Shown here one piece after another: positions 1 to 7,737 of a stretch of DNA of 12,647 nt. The notes under the pieces were generated by a model. It ran no database searches, was not told the DNA's origin, and was given only the letters and a program-made list of their open reading frames with translations. Source of the stretch: an uncultured Bacteroidales bacterium (lineage in GTDB: Bacteria; Bacteroidota; Bacteroidia; Bacteroidales; Paludibacteraceae); contig CALCGR010000035.1 in the NCBI GenBank assembly GCA_937901025.1, positions 1-12,647 of the forward strand, given 5' to 3'. The stretch's first letter is position 1. Every line of letters starts with the position of its first letter. A program made the translations under genes and the position numbers.

Positions 1-461
1 TCATGCGCCCGCAGACGGTCAATGACCAACTGTTTATTAAAGCCAAACGCATTCGAGAGATTGAGACCACGGGTGTCAACCTCGTAGGCGAGAGTATCGA
101 AGGCGAACTTATGGCGATTGTCAATTACTCCGTTATCGGACTCATCCAACTACGCGAAGGCTATTCCGACGGCGTGGATATGACAGCGGAGAGAGCCACG
201 GAACTCTATGACGCGTACATCGCCGAAGCCAAAGCCCTCATGCAGCGCAAGAACCACGATTACGGGGAGGCTTGGCGGGAGATGTTTCCGTCCTCGCTGA
301 CAGATATCATCTTAACGAAGATCAATCGCAACAAGTCCATTGCCTCGCACGACAACAAGACGCTGATTTCCGAAGGTGCTGACGGCAACCTGTTCGATAT
401 GCTCAACTACGCCATCTTCTACCTCATCCAACTAGCAGAGAAAAATGAAACAGTCGCTTAA
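1..461 (+). CDS. DUF1599 family protein, 5'-truncated by the window edge
   Basis: This is the C-terminal part of a DUF1599 (nucleotide modification associated domain 1) protein. The first in-frame ATG is at base 3, but family members normally begin about 30 residues earlier, so the real start is probably left of the window. Two copies of one motif are visible: RPQTVNDQLFIKAKRIREIE near the start, and FPSSLTDIILTKINRNKSI around residues 95-113. Each is followed by a hydrophobic stretch of the type NYSVIGLIQL or NYAIFYLIQL. The signature NHDYGEAWR lies around residues 84-92, and its first-repeat counterpart would be outside the window. There is no signal peptide, so it is probably cytoplasmic. 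Its biochemical role is unknown; a link to nucleotide modification is only a family-level prediction. It overlaps the next gene by 17 bp, so the two are very likely co-translated. Confidence 0.85.
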   Translation, partial: MRPQTVNDQLFIKAKRIREIETTGVNLVGESIEGELMAIVNYSVIGLIQLREGYSDGVDMTAERATELYDAYIAEAKALMQRKNHDYGEAWREMFPSSLTDIILTKINRNKSIASHDNKTLISEGADGNLFDMLNYAIFYLIQLAEKNETVA

Positions 462-1611
462 ACAATTTGTTGCTACTATCGCCCGTTTCCTACTGGGATT
501 GGTCTTCATCCTCTCGGGGTTTGTCAAAGCCGTCGATCCATTGGGTACGACCTATAAGATCGGGGACTACCTGGAAGCGATGGGGCCCGTGATGGAGCTA
601 CTGACTCCGCTGGCGATTGTAGCCGCTTTTGCGCTCATCACCCTGGAGTTTACCCTCGGTATCATGCTCGTTCTGAACGTGAAGACGAAGATTAGTTCAT
701 GGGTATGCTTGGGTTTACTCATTATTATGACGGCCCTGACACTATGGATTGCCATTGCCAATCCCGTAAGCGACTGCGGCTGCTTTGGGGACGCGATTAT
801 CCTAACCAACTGGCAGACGTTCTTTAAGAATATCGTACTGTTGGCTTTAGCTACCATACTGGTACTTTGGCGCGACACGTTACCCAAGACCTGGAACGAA
901 GCAACGAGTTGGAGTATCGTAGGCGCCACGATCGTAATCGTAGTGCTATTTATGGTATATACCTTACACCACCTGCCCATCATCGATTTCCGTCCGTATA
1001 AGATCGGCAATAACCTCCCCGAACTTATGGAAGTACCCGAAGGAGCACCGGTGGACGAGTATCAGATTAGTCTTATCTATGCCGACGCTAACGGAAAAGA
1101 GAAAGAATTCACGTTGGAGGACTACCCCAAGGACTCCGCTTGGACGTTCGTAAGGCAGAAATCTAAACTCGTCAAACAAGGTTACCTACCCCCCGTGCAT
1201 GACTTTGAGCTGATGAATATGGAGTATGAGGATGTGACCTACGACATCTTAGAATCGGAACAGCCAGTGACGCTCGTCATCATGTACGACCTCGACAAGG
1301 CGGACCTCAAGCAAATGGAGAAAGTGACGCAACTCTATCACCAATGTATCCAAAAACAAGAGCCGTTCTACATCCTAACCGGAGCTACGGACGCGTTGAT
1401 AGAGGAGTTTTGCTATAAGATAGAGGAGCGGTTCAACACTAAGAACGGATGTGCGTCCAACCGCTTGACGCCGTTTAACCATTGGGATAGCGTGTTCTGC
1501 ACCGCCGACCCGATTATGCTCAAAACCATCGTGCGCGCGAACCCCGGCGTAATCGTGATTCAAAACGGAATCGTAATAGATAAATATAATTTAAACAATA
1601 AAAATTTTTAA
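445..1611 (+). CDS. DoxX/MauE-like membrane protein with C-terminal extracytoplasmic domain
   Basis: The first half is an integral membrane domain with hydrophobic segments at about residues 10-28, 56-78, 86-106, 126-142 and 157-176. It contains the conserved SDCGCFGD motif (109-116) followed by LTNWQTFFKNIVLL, typical of the MauE/DoxX-like proteins that Bacteroidetes encode next to tpiA. Residues 180-388 form a soluble domain, probably periplasmic. Its end (TIVRANPGVIVIQNGIVIDK, 361-380) resembles the cis-proline and last strand of a thioredoxin fold, but no CxxC pair is present, so disulfide exchange by the usual mechanism is unlikely. Isolated cysteines remain at 301, 323, 336 and 352. MauE and DoxX relatives take part in redox or maturation processes; the function here is not known. 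The start lies inside the upstream gene, and the stop is 4 bp before tpiA. Confidence 0.85.
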   Translation: MKQSLKQFVATIARFLLGLVFILSGFVKAVDPLGTTYKIGDYLEAMGPVMELLTPLAIVAAFALITLEFTLGIMLVLNVKTKISSWVCLGLLIIMTALTLWIAIANPVSDCGCFGDAIILTNWQTFFKNIVLLALATILVLWRDTLPKTWNEATSWSIVGATIVIVVLFMVYTLHHLPIIDFRPYKIGNNLPELMEVPEGAPVDEYQISLIYADANGKEKEFTLEDYPKDSAWTFVRQKSKLVKQGYLPPVHDFELMNMEYEDVTYDILESEQPVTLVIMYDLDKADLKQMEKVTQLYHQCIQKQEPFYILTGATDALIEEFCYKIEERFNTKNGCASNRLTPFNHWDSVFCTADPIMLKTIVRANPGVIVIQNGIVIDKYNLNNKNF

Positions 1612-1615
1612 GATT
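1578..1615 (+). promoter_or_regulatory. A/T-rich leader preceding tpiA
   Basis: Immediately before the tpiA start there are about 33 bases that are almost entirely A and T. They encode the last residues of the DoxX-like protein (DKYNLNNKNF). No Shine-Dalgarno sequence is present, and I cannot fit a convincing Bacteroidetes -7/-33 promoter. Unstructured A/T-rich leaders favour translation initiation in this phylum, so I read it as a translation-initiation region. An internal promoter is a less likely alternative. Confidence 0.3.
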
Positions 1616-2365
1616 ATGAGAACAAAAATGGTCGCAGGTAACTGGAAAATGAACAAGAACCTGCAAGAAGGATTAGACTTAGTAAACGAACTTAAAGCCG
1701 CTGTCAAGGCTCCTAAATGTGCGGTGGTGATTGCAACCCCGTTCATTCATCTGGCCAAAGCCGCTGAACTGCTCAAAGGTACTCCCATCGCTGTTGCCGC
1801 AGAGAACTGCGCCGACAAAGAGAAAGGTGCGTTCACGGGCGAAGTAAGTGCCGAGATGGTCGCGTCCACCGGTGCTACCTACTGCATCTTAGGTCATAGC
1901 GAGCGTAGACAATACTACCACGAGACTCCCGAGATTCTCAAAGAGAAAGTGCAACTGGCTTTGGCCAATAACCTCAAGCCTATCTTCTGCATTGGTGAGA
2001 TCAAAGAGGAGCGCGAATCCAACTACCAAAACGAGGTGGTGAAAGCGCAACTCGAAGGCTCCGTCTTCAACCTCAGTGCCGAGGACTTTGGTAAGATCAC
2101 GCTGGCTTACGAACCCGTTTGGGCTATCGGTACGGGCCTGACCGCTACCCCTGACCAAGCACAACAGATGCACGCCTATATCCGCTCGCTCGTAGAGGCT
2201 ACCTATGGCAAACAAGTAGCGGAAGACACCACCATCCTTTATGGCGGTTCGTGCAACGAAAAGAATGCCGAAGAACTCTTCTCCAAACCCGATGTAGACG
2301 GTGGTCTGATTGGTGGTGCCAGCCTCGTAGCCGAGAAGTTCGTGGCTATCATCAATGCTCGTTAA
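1616..2365 (+). CDS. tpiA: Triose-phosphate isomerase
   Basis: The enzyme interconverts dihydroxyacetone phosphate and glyceraldehyde 3-phosphate in glycolysis and gluconeogenesis in the cytoplasm. The 249-residue length is normal. All key parts are visible: GNWKMN (8-13) with substrate-binding Asn9 and Lys11; catalytic His94 in GHSERR; CIGE (125-128); catalytic Glu166 in YEPVWAIGTG, which also begins the mobile loop 6; and the phosphate-binding YGGS and GGLIGGASL near the C-terminus. The start fits the family's N-terminus and follows the upstream stop by 4 bp. The following gene begins 2 bp after the stop, so tpiA sits in the middle of an operon. I see nothing abnormal in it. Confidence 0.98.
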   Translation: MRTKMVAGNWKMNKNLQEGLDLVNELKAAVKAPKCAVVIATPFIHLAKAAELLKGTPIAVAAENCADKEKGAFTGEVSAEMVASTGATYCILGHSERRQYYHETPEILKEKVQLALANNLKPIFCIGEIKEERESNYQNEVVKAQLEGSVFNLSAEDFGKITLAYEPVWAIGTGLTATPDQAQQMHAYIRSLVEATYGKQVAEDTTILYGGSCNEKNAEELFSKPDVDGGLIGGASLVAEKFVAIINAR

Positions 2366-2367
2366 TC

Positions 2368-2895
2368 ATGGCTCTGATTAAAACCATCAACCGTAATGGG
2401 GAAATCCTCACCCCGCGCATCGCGTCCGACGTTTTTATGGCGGAGAATGCGACCGTGGTGGGTGACGTGACCGTAGGCGAGGGTTGTTCGCTATGGTTTA
2501 ACTCCGTATTAAGGGGCGATGTGAACACCATTACCATCGGCAAGCACTGCAACATCCAAGACGGGGCGGTGCTACATACCCTCTACCAGAAATCCACCAT
2601 CACGATGGGTGACTACGTATCCGTAGGCCACAACGTGACCATCCACGGGGCACATATCCACAACTACGCGTTGCTAGGCATGGGTTGCACCGTACTCGAT
2701 GATGCGGAGGTAGGCGAAGGAGCTATCGTAGCCGCCAATGCATTGGTACTCAAAGGAACGAAGATCGGACCCTATGAAGTGTGGGGAGGTGTACCCGCTA
2801 AGTTCATTAAGAAAGCGGACCCTGCCCAAACAGAGGAGATCAACAAGCGCATTGCGCATAACTATGCCATGTATTCCACGTGGTACAAAGAATAA
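2368..2895 (+). CDS. Gamma-carbonic anhydrase family hexapeptide-repeat protein
   Basis: A 175-residue left-handed beta-helix protein of the YrdA/PaaY/gamma-carbonic anhydrase group. Hexapeptide repeats run from about residue 28 to 150, for example VVGDVTVGEGCSLWFNSVLR and, later, VLDDAEVGEGAIVAANALVL. The three histidines expected to hold the metal in the trimer are present as His70, His88 and His93 (VGHNVTIHG), along with the conserved RGD-type segment LRGDVNTI. VWGGVPAKFIKK near residues 137-148 is the usual end of the helix. Carbonic anhydrase activity is plausible, but many members are weak or have other roles. I chose the start 2 bp after the tpiA stop. An in-frame ATG further upstream inside tpiA would add 39 non-homologous residues. 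The next gene starts 4 bp after the stop. Confidence 0.92.
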   Translation: MALIKTINRNGEILTPRIASDVFMAENATVVGDVTVGEGCSLWFNSVLRGDVNTITIGKHCNIQDGAVLHTLYQKSTITMGDYVSVGHNVTIHGAHIHNYALLGMGCTVLDDAEVGEGAIVAANALVLKGTKIGPYEVWGGVPAKFIKKADPAQTEEINKRIAHNYAMYSTWYKE

Positions 2896-2899
2896 TCAT

Positions 2900-3601
2900 A
2901 TGAAACGTATCTTATTAAAATTATCGGGCGAGAGTTTGATGGGACAACAAGGCTACGGCATTGATGCTCAACGCCTCGAGAGCTATGCTCAGCAGATTCA
3001 CGAGATCGCTCAGCAAGGTATCCAAATCGGTATCGTCATCGGCGGCGGGAACATCTTCCGCGGACTGAGCGGAGCCCAACAGGGTTTTGACCGCGTGAGT
3101 GGCGACCAGATGGGGATGCTTGCCACCGTCATCAACTCGCTGGCCCTGCGTTCGGCCTTGCAACAAAAAGGTCAGAAAGTAAGACTGCTCACCTCCATCA
3201 ATATGGCCCCTATCGGAGCCCTCTACGACAAGCAGAAAGTGCTGCGTCTCTTTGACAAGGGCGAAGTGGTCATCATCGCCGGCGGTACGGGTAACCCGTA
3301 TTTCACCACGGATACCGCTTCCGCTTTGCGCGCCATTGAGATTGAAGCCGACATCATGTTCAAGGGTACCCGCGTGGACGGTATTTATTCAGCGGACCCC
3401 GAGAAAGATCCTCATGCTACGAAGTTCGAGACCATCACCTATGATGAGATCCTACAAAAGAACCTGCGTATTATGGACCTAACGGCTATCACGCTCTGCA
3501 AAGAAAACAAAATGCCCATCTATGTCTTTGACATGGACACTCCGGGAAACCTGATGAAGGTCGTCCAAGGGCAGAAAATCGGAACGTTAGTTAAACCCTA
3601 A
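2900..3601 (+). CDS. pyrH: UMP kinase
   Basis: PyrH phosphorylates UMP to UDP with ATP, and is the hexameric bacterial member of the amino acid kinase fold. It is 233 residues, the usual length. Motifs in order: LLKLSGES (5-12) with the phosphate-binding Lys7 and glycine; IGGGNIFRG (47-55); GDQMGMLAT (68-76), whose Asp69 contacts UMP; AGGTGNPYFTTDTA (127-140), a family hallmark; and FKGTRVDGIYSADPEKDPHA (154-173). The start is the ATG 4 bp after the upstream stop, which gives the normal MKRILLKLSGE N-terminus. A longer frame opening inside the carbonic anhydrase gene gives unrelated residues and was not used. The neighbours frr and pyrH commonly occur together in bacteria. Confidence 0.98.
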   Translation: MKRILLKLSGESLMGQQGYGIDAQRLESYAQQIHEIAQQGIQIGIVIGGGNIFRGLSGAQQGFDRVSGDQMGMLATVINSLALRSALQQKGQKVRLLTSINMAPIGALYDKQKVLRLFDKGEVVIIAGGTGNPYFTTDTASALRAIEIEADIMFKGTRVDGIYSADPEKDPHATKFETITYDEILQKNLRIMDLTAITLCKENKMPIYVFDMDTPGNLMKVVQGQKIGTLVKP

Positions 3602-3613
3602 TTCTATTTACCT

Positions 3614-4174
3614 ATGATTGAAGTAAACAAAATCCAATCGGATGCAGAAGAATTAATGCAATCCGCAGTGATGTTCCTCGACGACGCCCTGGCACACATC
3701 CGTGCGGGTAAGGCGTCTGTGCGCATCCTTGATGCAGTGAAAATCGATTATTACGGTTCGATGACCCCGCTGGCGAACGCCGCTACCATCACCACCCCTG
3801 ATGCGCGTACGATTCAAATCCAGCCGTGGGAGAAGAACCTGCTCGGCGTCATTGAGCGCGCCCTCATCAATTCGAATATCGGTTTGGCGCCGAACAATAA
3901 CGGCGAATGCATTCGTCTGATTATCCCTCCGCTTACGGAGGAACGCCGTCGCGAACTCGCCAAACAATGTAAGGGCGAAGCAGAGAACGCTAAGATGTCT
4001 ATTCGCAATGCCCGCCGCGATGCTATCGAGACCCTCAAGAAACAAATCAAAGAGGGACTGCCCGAGGATGCAGAGAAAGATGCAGAGGACGCGATGCAGA
4101 AGATGCACGATAAGTTCATCAAACTCATTGACGAGGTTTACGCCAAGAAAGAGAAGGAGATCATGACCGTCTAA
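3614..4174 (+). CDS. frr: Ribosome recycling factor
   Basis: RRF works with EF-G and GTP to split the post-termination ribosome. The protein is 186 residues, the typical size. It shows the N-terminal helix with HIRAGKASVRILD (28-40); the VKIDYYGSMTPLANAATIT strand region (42-60) that starts domain II; DARTIQIQPWE (63-73); and the C-terminal helices with MSIRNARRDA (128-137), where Arg131 is the conserved residue that contacts rRNA. It starts 12 bp after pyrH, the largest gap between two complete genes in the window, with an A/T-rich leader and no Shine-Dalgarno sequence. Its TAA overlaps the ATG of rsgA by one base (TAATG), so the two are probably translationally coupled. Confidence 0.98.
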   Translation: MIEVNKIQSDAEELMQSAVMFLDDALAHIRAGKASVRILDAVKIDYYGSMTPLANAATITTPDARTIQIQPWEKNLLGVIERALINSNIGLAPNNNGECIRLIIPPLTEERRRELAKQCKGEAENAKMSIRNARRDAIETLKKQIKEGLPEDAEKDAEDAMQKMHDKFIKLIDEVYAKKEKEIMTV

Positions 4175-5082
4175 TGAAGGCCCTCATCGTCAAATCAACC
4201 AGTACCGCTTATTCCCTTGAGGACGGCTCTACCGCTGTCCTCAAAGGGAATTTTCGTACAAAAGGCATTCGTTCTACCAATCCCGTAGCCGTAGGCGACT
4301 ACGTGGAAGTAGAGGTGCAACCGGACGGCACCCGATGGATTACGGACATCTATGACCGTCGGAACTACATCATCCGTAAATCGACCAATCTCAGTAAGGA
4401 GAGTCATATCTTGGCCTCGAATGTGGACCAAGTACTGCTGCTGGTTACTCTCCATCATCCGCAGACTTCCACCACGTTTATTGACCGCTTCCTAGCTACC
4501 TGCGAAGCCTATCGGGTACCGGTGATACTGGTGTTCAATAAGATCGATCTACTCAGTGAGGAAGAACAACAAACCTTAACCGAGCTTCGAAACCTATACG
4601 AGCGTTTAGGTTACCAAACCTTCGCCATTAGTGCCAAGACACCCTACTCCTCTACTCCTCTACTCCCGATTCTCAAAGACAAGGTAACCTTGCTCTCCGG
4701 CAATAGCGGTGTAGGCAAATCCACGCTTATCAACGCGCTTATGGGGAGAGATGTGACCCGCGTAGCGGATATATCCCAAGTCCATGACACGGGTATGCAC
4801 ACCACTACGTTCAGTTGTATGTACTTCTTGGATAATGCCCGCGTCATTGACACCCCGGGAATCAAAGGGTTTGGCACTTTCGACATGAAAAAAACGGAAG
4901 TCAGCCATTATTTCAGGGAGATCTTCCGTATCGGACAGCAATGTCGTTTCTCCGATTGTCTTCACCTACCCGGCACCCCCGGGTGCGCCGTCGTAGACGC
5001 CGTAGAGAAAGAGATTGCGTACTCTCGCTATGAGAGTTACGTCAGCCTGCTTGGTGACTCAGAGCAGACGAAGTATCGGTGA
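4174..5082 (+). CDS. rsgA: Ribosome small-subunit-dependent GTPase A
   Basis: RsgA is a circularly permuted GTPase that checks late 30S subunit maturation. The 302 residues show an N-terminal OB domain (about 1-70), then the motifs in permuted order: NKID (G4, 122-125), SAK (G5, 153-155), GNSGVGKST (P-loop, 176-184), HTTT (switch region, 209-212) and DTPG (G3, 226-229). The zinc finger uses Cys257, Cys262, His264 and Cys271. The spacing His-x6-Cys is one residue longer than the usual His-x5-Cys. Residues 157-165 (PYSSTPLLP), between G5 and the P-loop, are encoded by a tandem octanucleotide repeat listed separately. It is the last gene of the plus-strand block, and its stop directly touches the stop of the convergent protease gene. 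Confidence 0.97.
   Translation: MKALIVKSTSTAYSLEDGSTAVLKGNFRTKGIRSTNPVAVGDYVEVEVQPDGTRWITDIYDRRNYIIRKSTNLSKESHILASNVDQVLLLVTLHHPQTSTTFIDRFLATCEAYRVPVILVFNKIDLLSEEEQQTLTELRNLYERLGYQTFAISAKTPYSSTPLLPILKDKVTLLSGNSGVGKSTLINALMGRDVTRVADISQVHDTGMHTTTFSCMYFLDNARVIDTPGIKGFGTFDMKKTEVSHYFREIFRIGQQCRFSDCLHLPGTPGCAVVDAVEKEIAYSRYESYVSLLGDSEQTKYR
4642..4668 (+). repeat. Octanucleotide repeat copy A, inside rsgA
   Basis: In the sense direction this reads CCCTAC, two exact TCCTCTAC units, then TCCCG. It encodes P-Y-S-S-T-P-L-L-P between the G5 motif and the P-loop. It matches copy B in the convergent protease gene at 25 of 27 positions, in the same reading frame, and is related to copy C in the nuclease gene. 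The unit is 8 bp, so gain or loss of one unit would shift the frame. Confidence 0.75.
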
Positions 5083-5085
5083 TTA
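5080..5085. other. Convergent stop codons with no spacer
   Basis: The rsgA TGA ends at base 5082 and the complement of the protease TAA begins at 5083, reading TGATTA on the plus strand. Two opposing operons therefore meet with no intergenic base, and no stem-loop plus T-tract is visible on either strand nearby. Transcription from each side must end inside the opposing coding sequence or run through it. Confidence 0.9.
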
Positions 5086-7737
5086 CAACGCCACCCCTAA
5101 GACATTAAACTTACTTGAACCACGCAGGAAGAGGATGTGACCATTCTCTATTATTTTAGTGGTGGGGAGTAGAGGAGTAGAGGGGTAGGGCGACAGAGAG
5201 GAGGGGGTATCAATGACTTCGACGAAACCATTCTTTATCTGCGCTTTCTCGTTGTTATAGTTCATAATATACCCGTAGAGGCACACATACTCTCCCACTT
5301 TGAGATAGAGATGGTCTTCCGGCATCTGACATTGGAAGCCTTGGAAAGTCTCTTTTGACATGACGGGCGCGTCATCCATCCAGAACCCTTGATATTCCAC
5401 CGTGTTTTGAACCGTAACATACCCCTTAACACCATAGAAGTCCGTTGTTTGGTGACCGGTAGGCAAAGCCATTCCTATCTCTTTAGCTTGGGACGCTAAA
5501 ACGAAGATAGTGTCCGTAGGAACCACGGGGTGTTCGGTCACTGTCACTACACAGGTAGCGGTGAACCCGCCATCGAGCGTCTTGGCCGTGATGGTAGCCT
5601 CACCTTCAGATAGGGCTGTGATAGCACACGTCTTATCATCCTCCAACGACGTATGAGAAGGATCAACCTTAACCACTTTTTCGTTAGAAGAACTCCACAT
5701 GACCGCTTGGTTCGTAGCATTGGCCGGTTTGACAGCATAATAAAGGAAGATTTCCTGTCCAACGAGCATCTGCGCCGTTGATTGGCCGAGTTCGACCCCC
5801 GTCACTTTCACTACTGTCACAGGTTTAGAGTTCTTACGAACATAGATTTGCGGCAGAACCATCGTTGCCGAAGTAGCCGAGGTATAGTTGGAGAAACGGG
5901 GATTATTATTGTTATTGTTATATAAGATACGTCCATACTCGGTTGTCGTACTTGCGATAGTAGCATAGGTATCTTTCACATCCAATGTCCAAGTGACTGT
6001 ACCCTCGTCGAGACTGAGTTTTTTGGCACCTATGGCTCCCACTTTCTGACCTTTCGCATTGGTCAGCGTCCAAGCACCGTCTTCTATTCCGAGTTTGAAG
6101 ATAGCCACATTAGAGCCATCCGCCAAACTGATAACCTCATCAACAATCTGAACTTGTTCGACATCGGTATAGTTAGAGTTTTTAGTAGCATGCATATCGT
6201 TGGTAGCACAATAGTGCACACTACTATATGTAGCTTCAATGATGATATCATCCCCTTCCCTCAGTTCGGCAGCGTCGGTCACCAATTCAAACACATCCGA
6301 AGGAATAAACTCTTCGGTCACAGTGATGGCGCAAGTAGCCGTAAAACCGCCATCCTTCGTAGTCGCGGTGATGGTAGCTTGTCCGGGACCGATAGCGCGC
6401 ACGACACCCGAAGCGGATACTTGTGCTACATTTAGATCAGAGGAAGACCAGAAGATCGTCTTCACTGTTGCATTCTCAGGTTGAAGCGAAGGAACGATAG
6501 TAACCCGCTCGTTGATTTTCAGCGTAGCGGTTTGGGGCTTGATAGCGATAGAGGTGACGTGCACCGTATCAATCTTCGCCGGACGCAAGCCGATGATGGC
6601 ATCCAAATCAGAGGAGAAGTTATACCCATCTACCGACAACGAGCTCAAAGAGAAATAGCCATTGTCAGAGCCTTCCCAACCCCAGTTAATATGAAACTTA
6701 CCTTGCGCATCTCTTCCATCGCAGACGAACTCGTGTCCGGTGCGTTCGTCATCATCCGTACCACCCATTATGATAGGAAGACCTGCTTCTAAATCTTGAT
6801 TGAAATACTCCGTGAACTTAGCAACCGTAACTTTAAACTCTGTGGGCTTAAAATCCGATCCATAATACGCAGGATATGTAGTGATATACTTATCCACAGT
6901 GTAGCCAAAATGATCTACCAAACCATTCGCCATGAGATCCGTTAAAGAGCCACTACCTTGCGACGAATATTGCATGTCACAGGCTACACCGGCATGGTAC
7001 ATGAGCGTTGCCACCGCGTTTTTTTGTGCGGATGTAGAAGATCTTCCATAATACGCAGGTAACATATTGTTCCAATCATAGGTGGTTTTTTCATAATCCA
7101 CTGTCAAGGTTTTCTTTGTACCTCTGGAGTTTTCCCATAAATAGGAATGGGTTCCGATACCCTTTTGAGGATAGCACCACTTATACATCACTTGTGCCGC
7201 AGCCGTGGCTACACAACCCGTTAAGCAACGATAGCCATCACCATCGATAGGACAGAGGTTATAATAGGGTGCTGTTTGATCCCACGTAATCTCTTTGCCG
7301 TCCTTATTAACCAACAGCGAAGCGATAGCGGTCGTAGCCATAGGTGCTTTATGGATCACCGTACTATCATTGATAGCCGAGATGGCTTTTTGAACACCAC
7401 GCAACCAGAACGCGAGGTTAGGATTGATGGTCTCCCCTATCCGTCCCTCATCCGAGTAGCCAATAATATCCTCCGTTCGGTCATCGGCACTGACGATGAC
7501 GAATCCGCCATTATCCGTCTTGTTGAACACATAGAAGGCGGGCTCCTCGCTTACCAACTTCGGCATTTGGTGCACGAGTTGCATCGTGGCCGCGGTAGCC
7601 GGAGCTTTGTGAGGTCCGACCGCATTGGTATTCATAAACTGAGCCGCAATTGCTGCCGCTTCTTGAGCTGTACGCGGAGCAGCCATAATCACTTGTGCGA
7701 TGAGGCATAAGAGGATAAGTAAACTATTCTTTTTCAT
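5083..7737 (-). CDS. Secreted C10 (streptopain-like) cysteine protease with two Big_2 domains
   Basis: The 884-residue exported protein begins with a signal peptide (about 1-19). A prodomain follows (about 20-125) with FYVFNKTDNGGFVIVSADDR (68-87), typical of C10 propeptides. The catalytic domain (about 150-385) has the nucleophile Cys175 in LTGCVATAAAQVM, catalytic His335 in TGHEFVCDG and the HINWGWEGSDNGYF segment (349-362). Two Big_2 immunoglobulin-like domains (about 393-475 and 644-735) end in near-identical sequence (DGGFTATC). Between them is an unassigned region (480-640) containing an Asn run, and after them an OB-like domain (about 742-842). Residues 843-860 form a linker containing octanucleotide repeat B. 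The last residues, KIIENGHILFLRGSSKFNVL, resemble tails of Bacteroidales exported proteins. It probably degrades external or host proteins. The start overlaps the ribF stop by 4 bp (ATGA). Confidence 0.93.
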   Translation of the reverse strand: MKKNSLLILLCLIAQVIMAAPRTAQEAAAIAAQFMNTNAVGPHKAPATAATMQLVHQMPKLVSEEPAFYVFNKTDNGGFVIVSADDRTEDIIGYSDEGRIGETINPNLAFWLRGVQKAISAINDSTVIHKAPMATTAIASLLVNKDGKEITWDQTAPYYNLCPIDGDGYRCLTGCVATAAAQVMYKWCYPQKGIGTHSYLWENSRGTKKTLTVDYEKTTYDWNNMLPAYYGRSSTSAQKNAVATLMYHAGVACDMQYSSQGSGSLTDLMANGLVDHFGYTVDKYITTYPAYYGSDFKPTEFKVTVAKFTEYFNQDLEAGLPIIMGGTDDDERTGHEFVCDGRDAQGKFHINWGWEGSDNGYFSLSSLSVDGYNFSSDLDAIIGLRPAKIDTVHVTSIAIKPQTATLKINERVTIVPSLQPENATVKTIFWSSSDLNVAQVSASGVVRAIGPGQATITATTKDGGFTATCAITVTEEFIPSDVFELVTDAAELREGDDIIIEATYSSVHYCATNDMHATKNSNYTDVEQVQIVDEVISLADGSNVAIFKLGIEDGAWTLTNAKGQKVGAIGAKKLSLDEGTVTWTLDVKDTYATIASTTTEYGRILYNNNNNNPRFSNYTSATSATMVLPQIYVRKNSKPVTVVKVTGVELGQSTAQMLVGQEIFLYYAVKPANATNQAVMWSSSNEKVVKVDPSHTSLEDDKTCAITALSEGEATITAKTLDGGFTATCVVTVTEHPVVPTDTIFVLASQAKEIGMALPTGHQTTDFYGVKGYVTVQNTVEYQGFWMDDAPVMSKETFQGFQCQMPEDHLYLKVGEYVCLYGYIMNYNNEKAQIKNGFVEVIDTPSSLSPYPSTPLLPTTKIIENGHILFLRGSSKFNVLGVAL
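5164..5190 (-). repeat. Octanucleotide repeat copy B, inside the C10 protease gene
   Basis: In the sense (minus) direction this reads CCCTAC, CCCTCTAC, TCCTCTAC, TCCCC. It encodes P-Y-P-S-T-P-L-L-P (850-858), just before the C-terminal tail. It differs from copy A at only 2 of 27 bases and is inverted relative to it. A change of one 8-bp unit would remove the terminal tail from the protease by frameshift. Confidence 0.75.
5902..5921 (-). repeat. Asn-codon trinucleotide run in the C10 protease gene
   Basis: A run of AAT and AAC codons encodes six asparagines (607-612) in the middle unassigned domain. Because the unit is 3 bp, length changes would stay in frame. The flanks (GRILY before, PRFSNYTS after) look like conserved domain sequence, so the run is probably a loop. 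Confidence 0.5.

Noticed and set aside
2251..2367. An earlier in-frame start for the gamma-carbonic anhydrase gene inside tpiA.
   Set aside because: The added 39 residues are an out-of-frame reading of conserved tpiA sequence, and the family N-terminus fits the later ATG 2 bp after the tpiA stop.
2738..2899. An earlier in-frame start for pyrH inside the carbonic anhydrase gene.
   Set aside because: It adds about 54 residues of out-of-frame sequence; UMP kinases begin at MKRILLKLSGE.
3653..4108. A long open frame of 151 codons on the minus strand opposite frr.
   Set aside because: It lies wholly antisense to a clear frr gene, contains no recognisable motif, and is explained by the codon bias of frr.
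4972..4989. The GC-rich palindrome near the rsgA 3' end as an intrinsic terminator.
   Set aside because: No T-tract follows on either strand, and the stretch codes for the conserved zinc finger.
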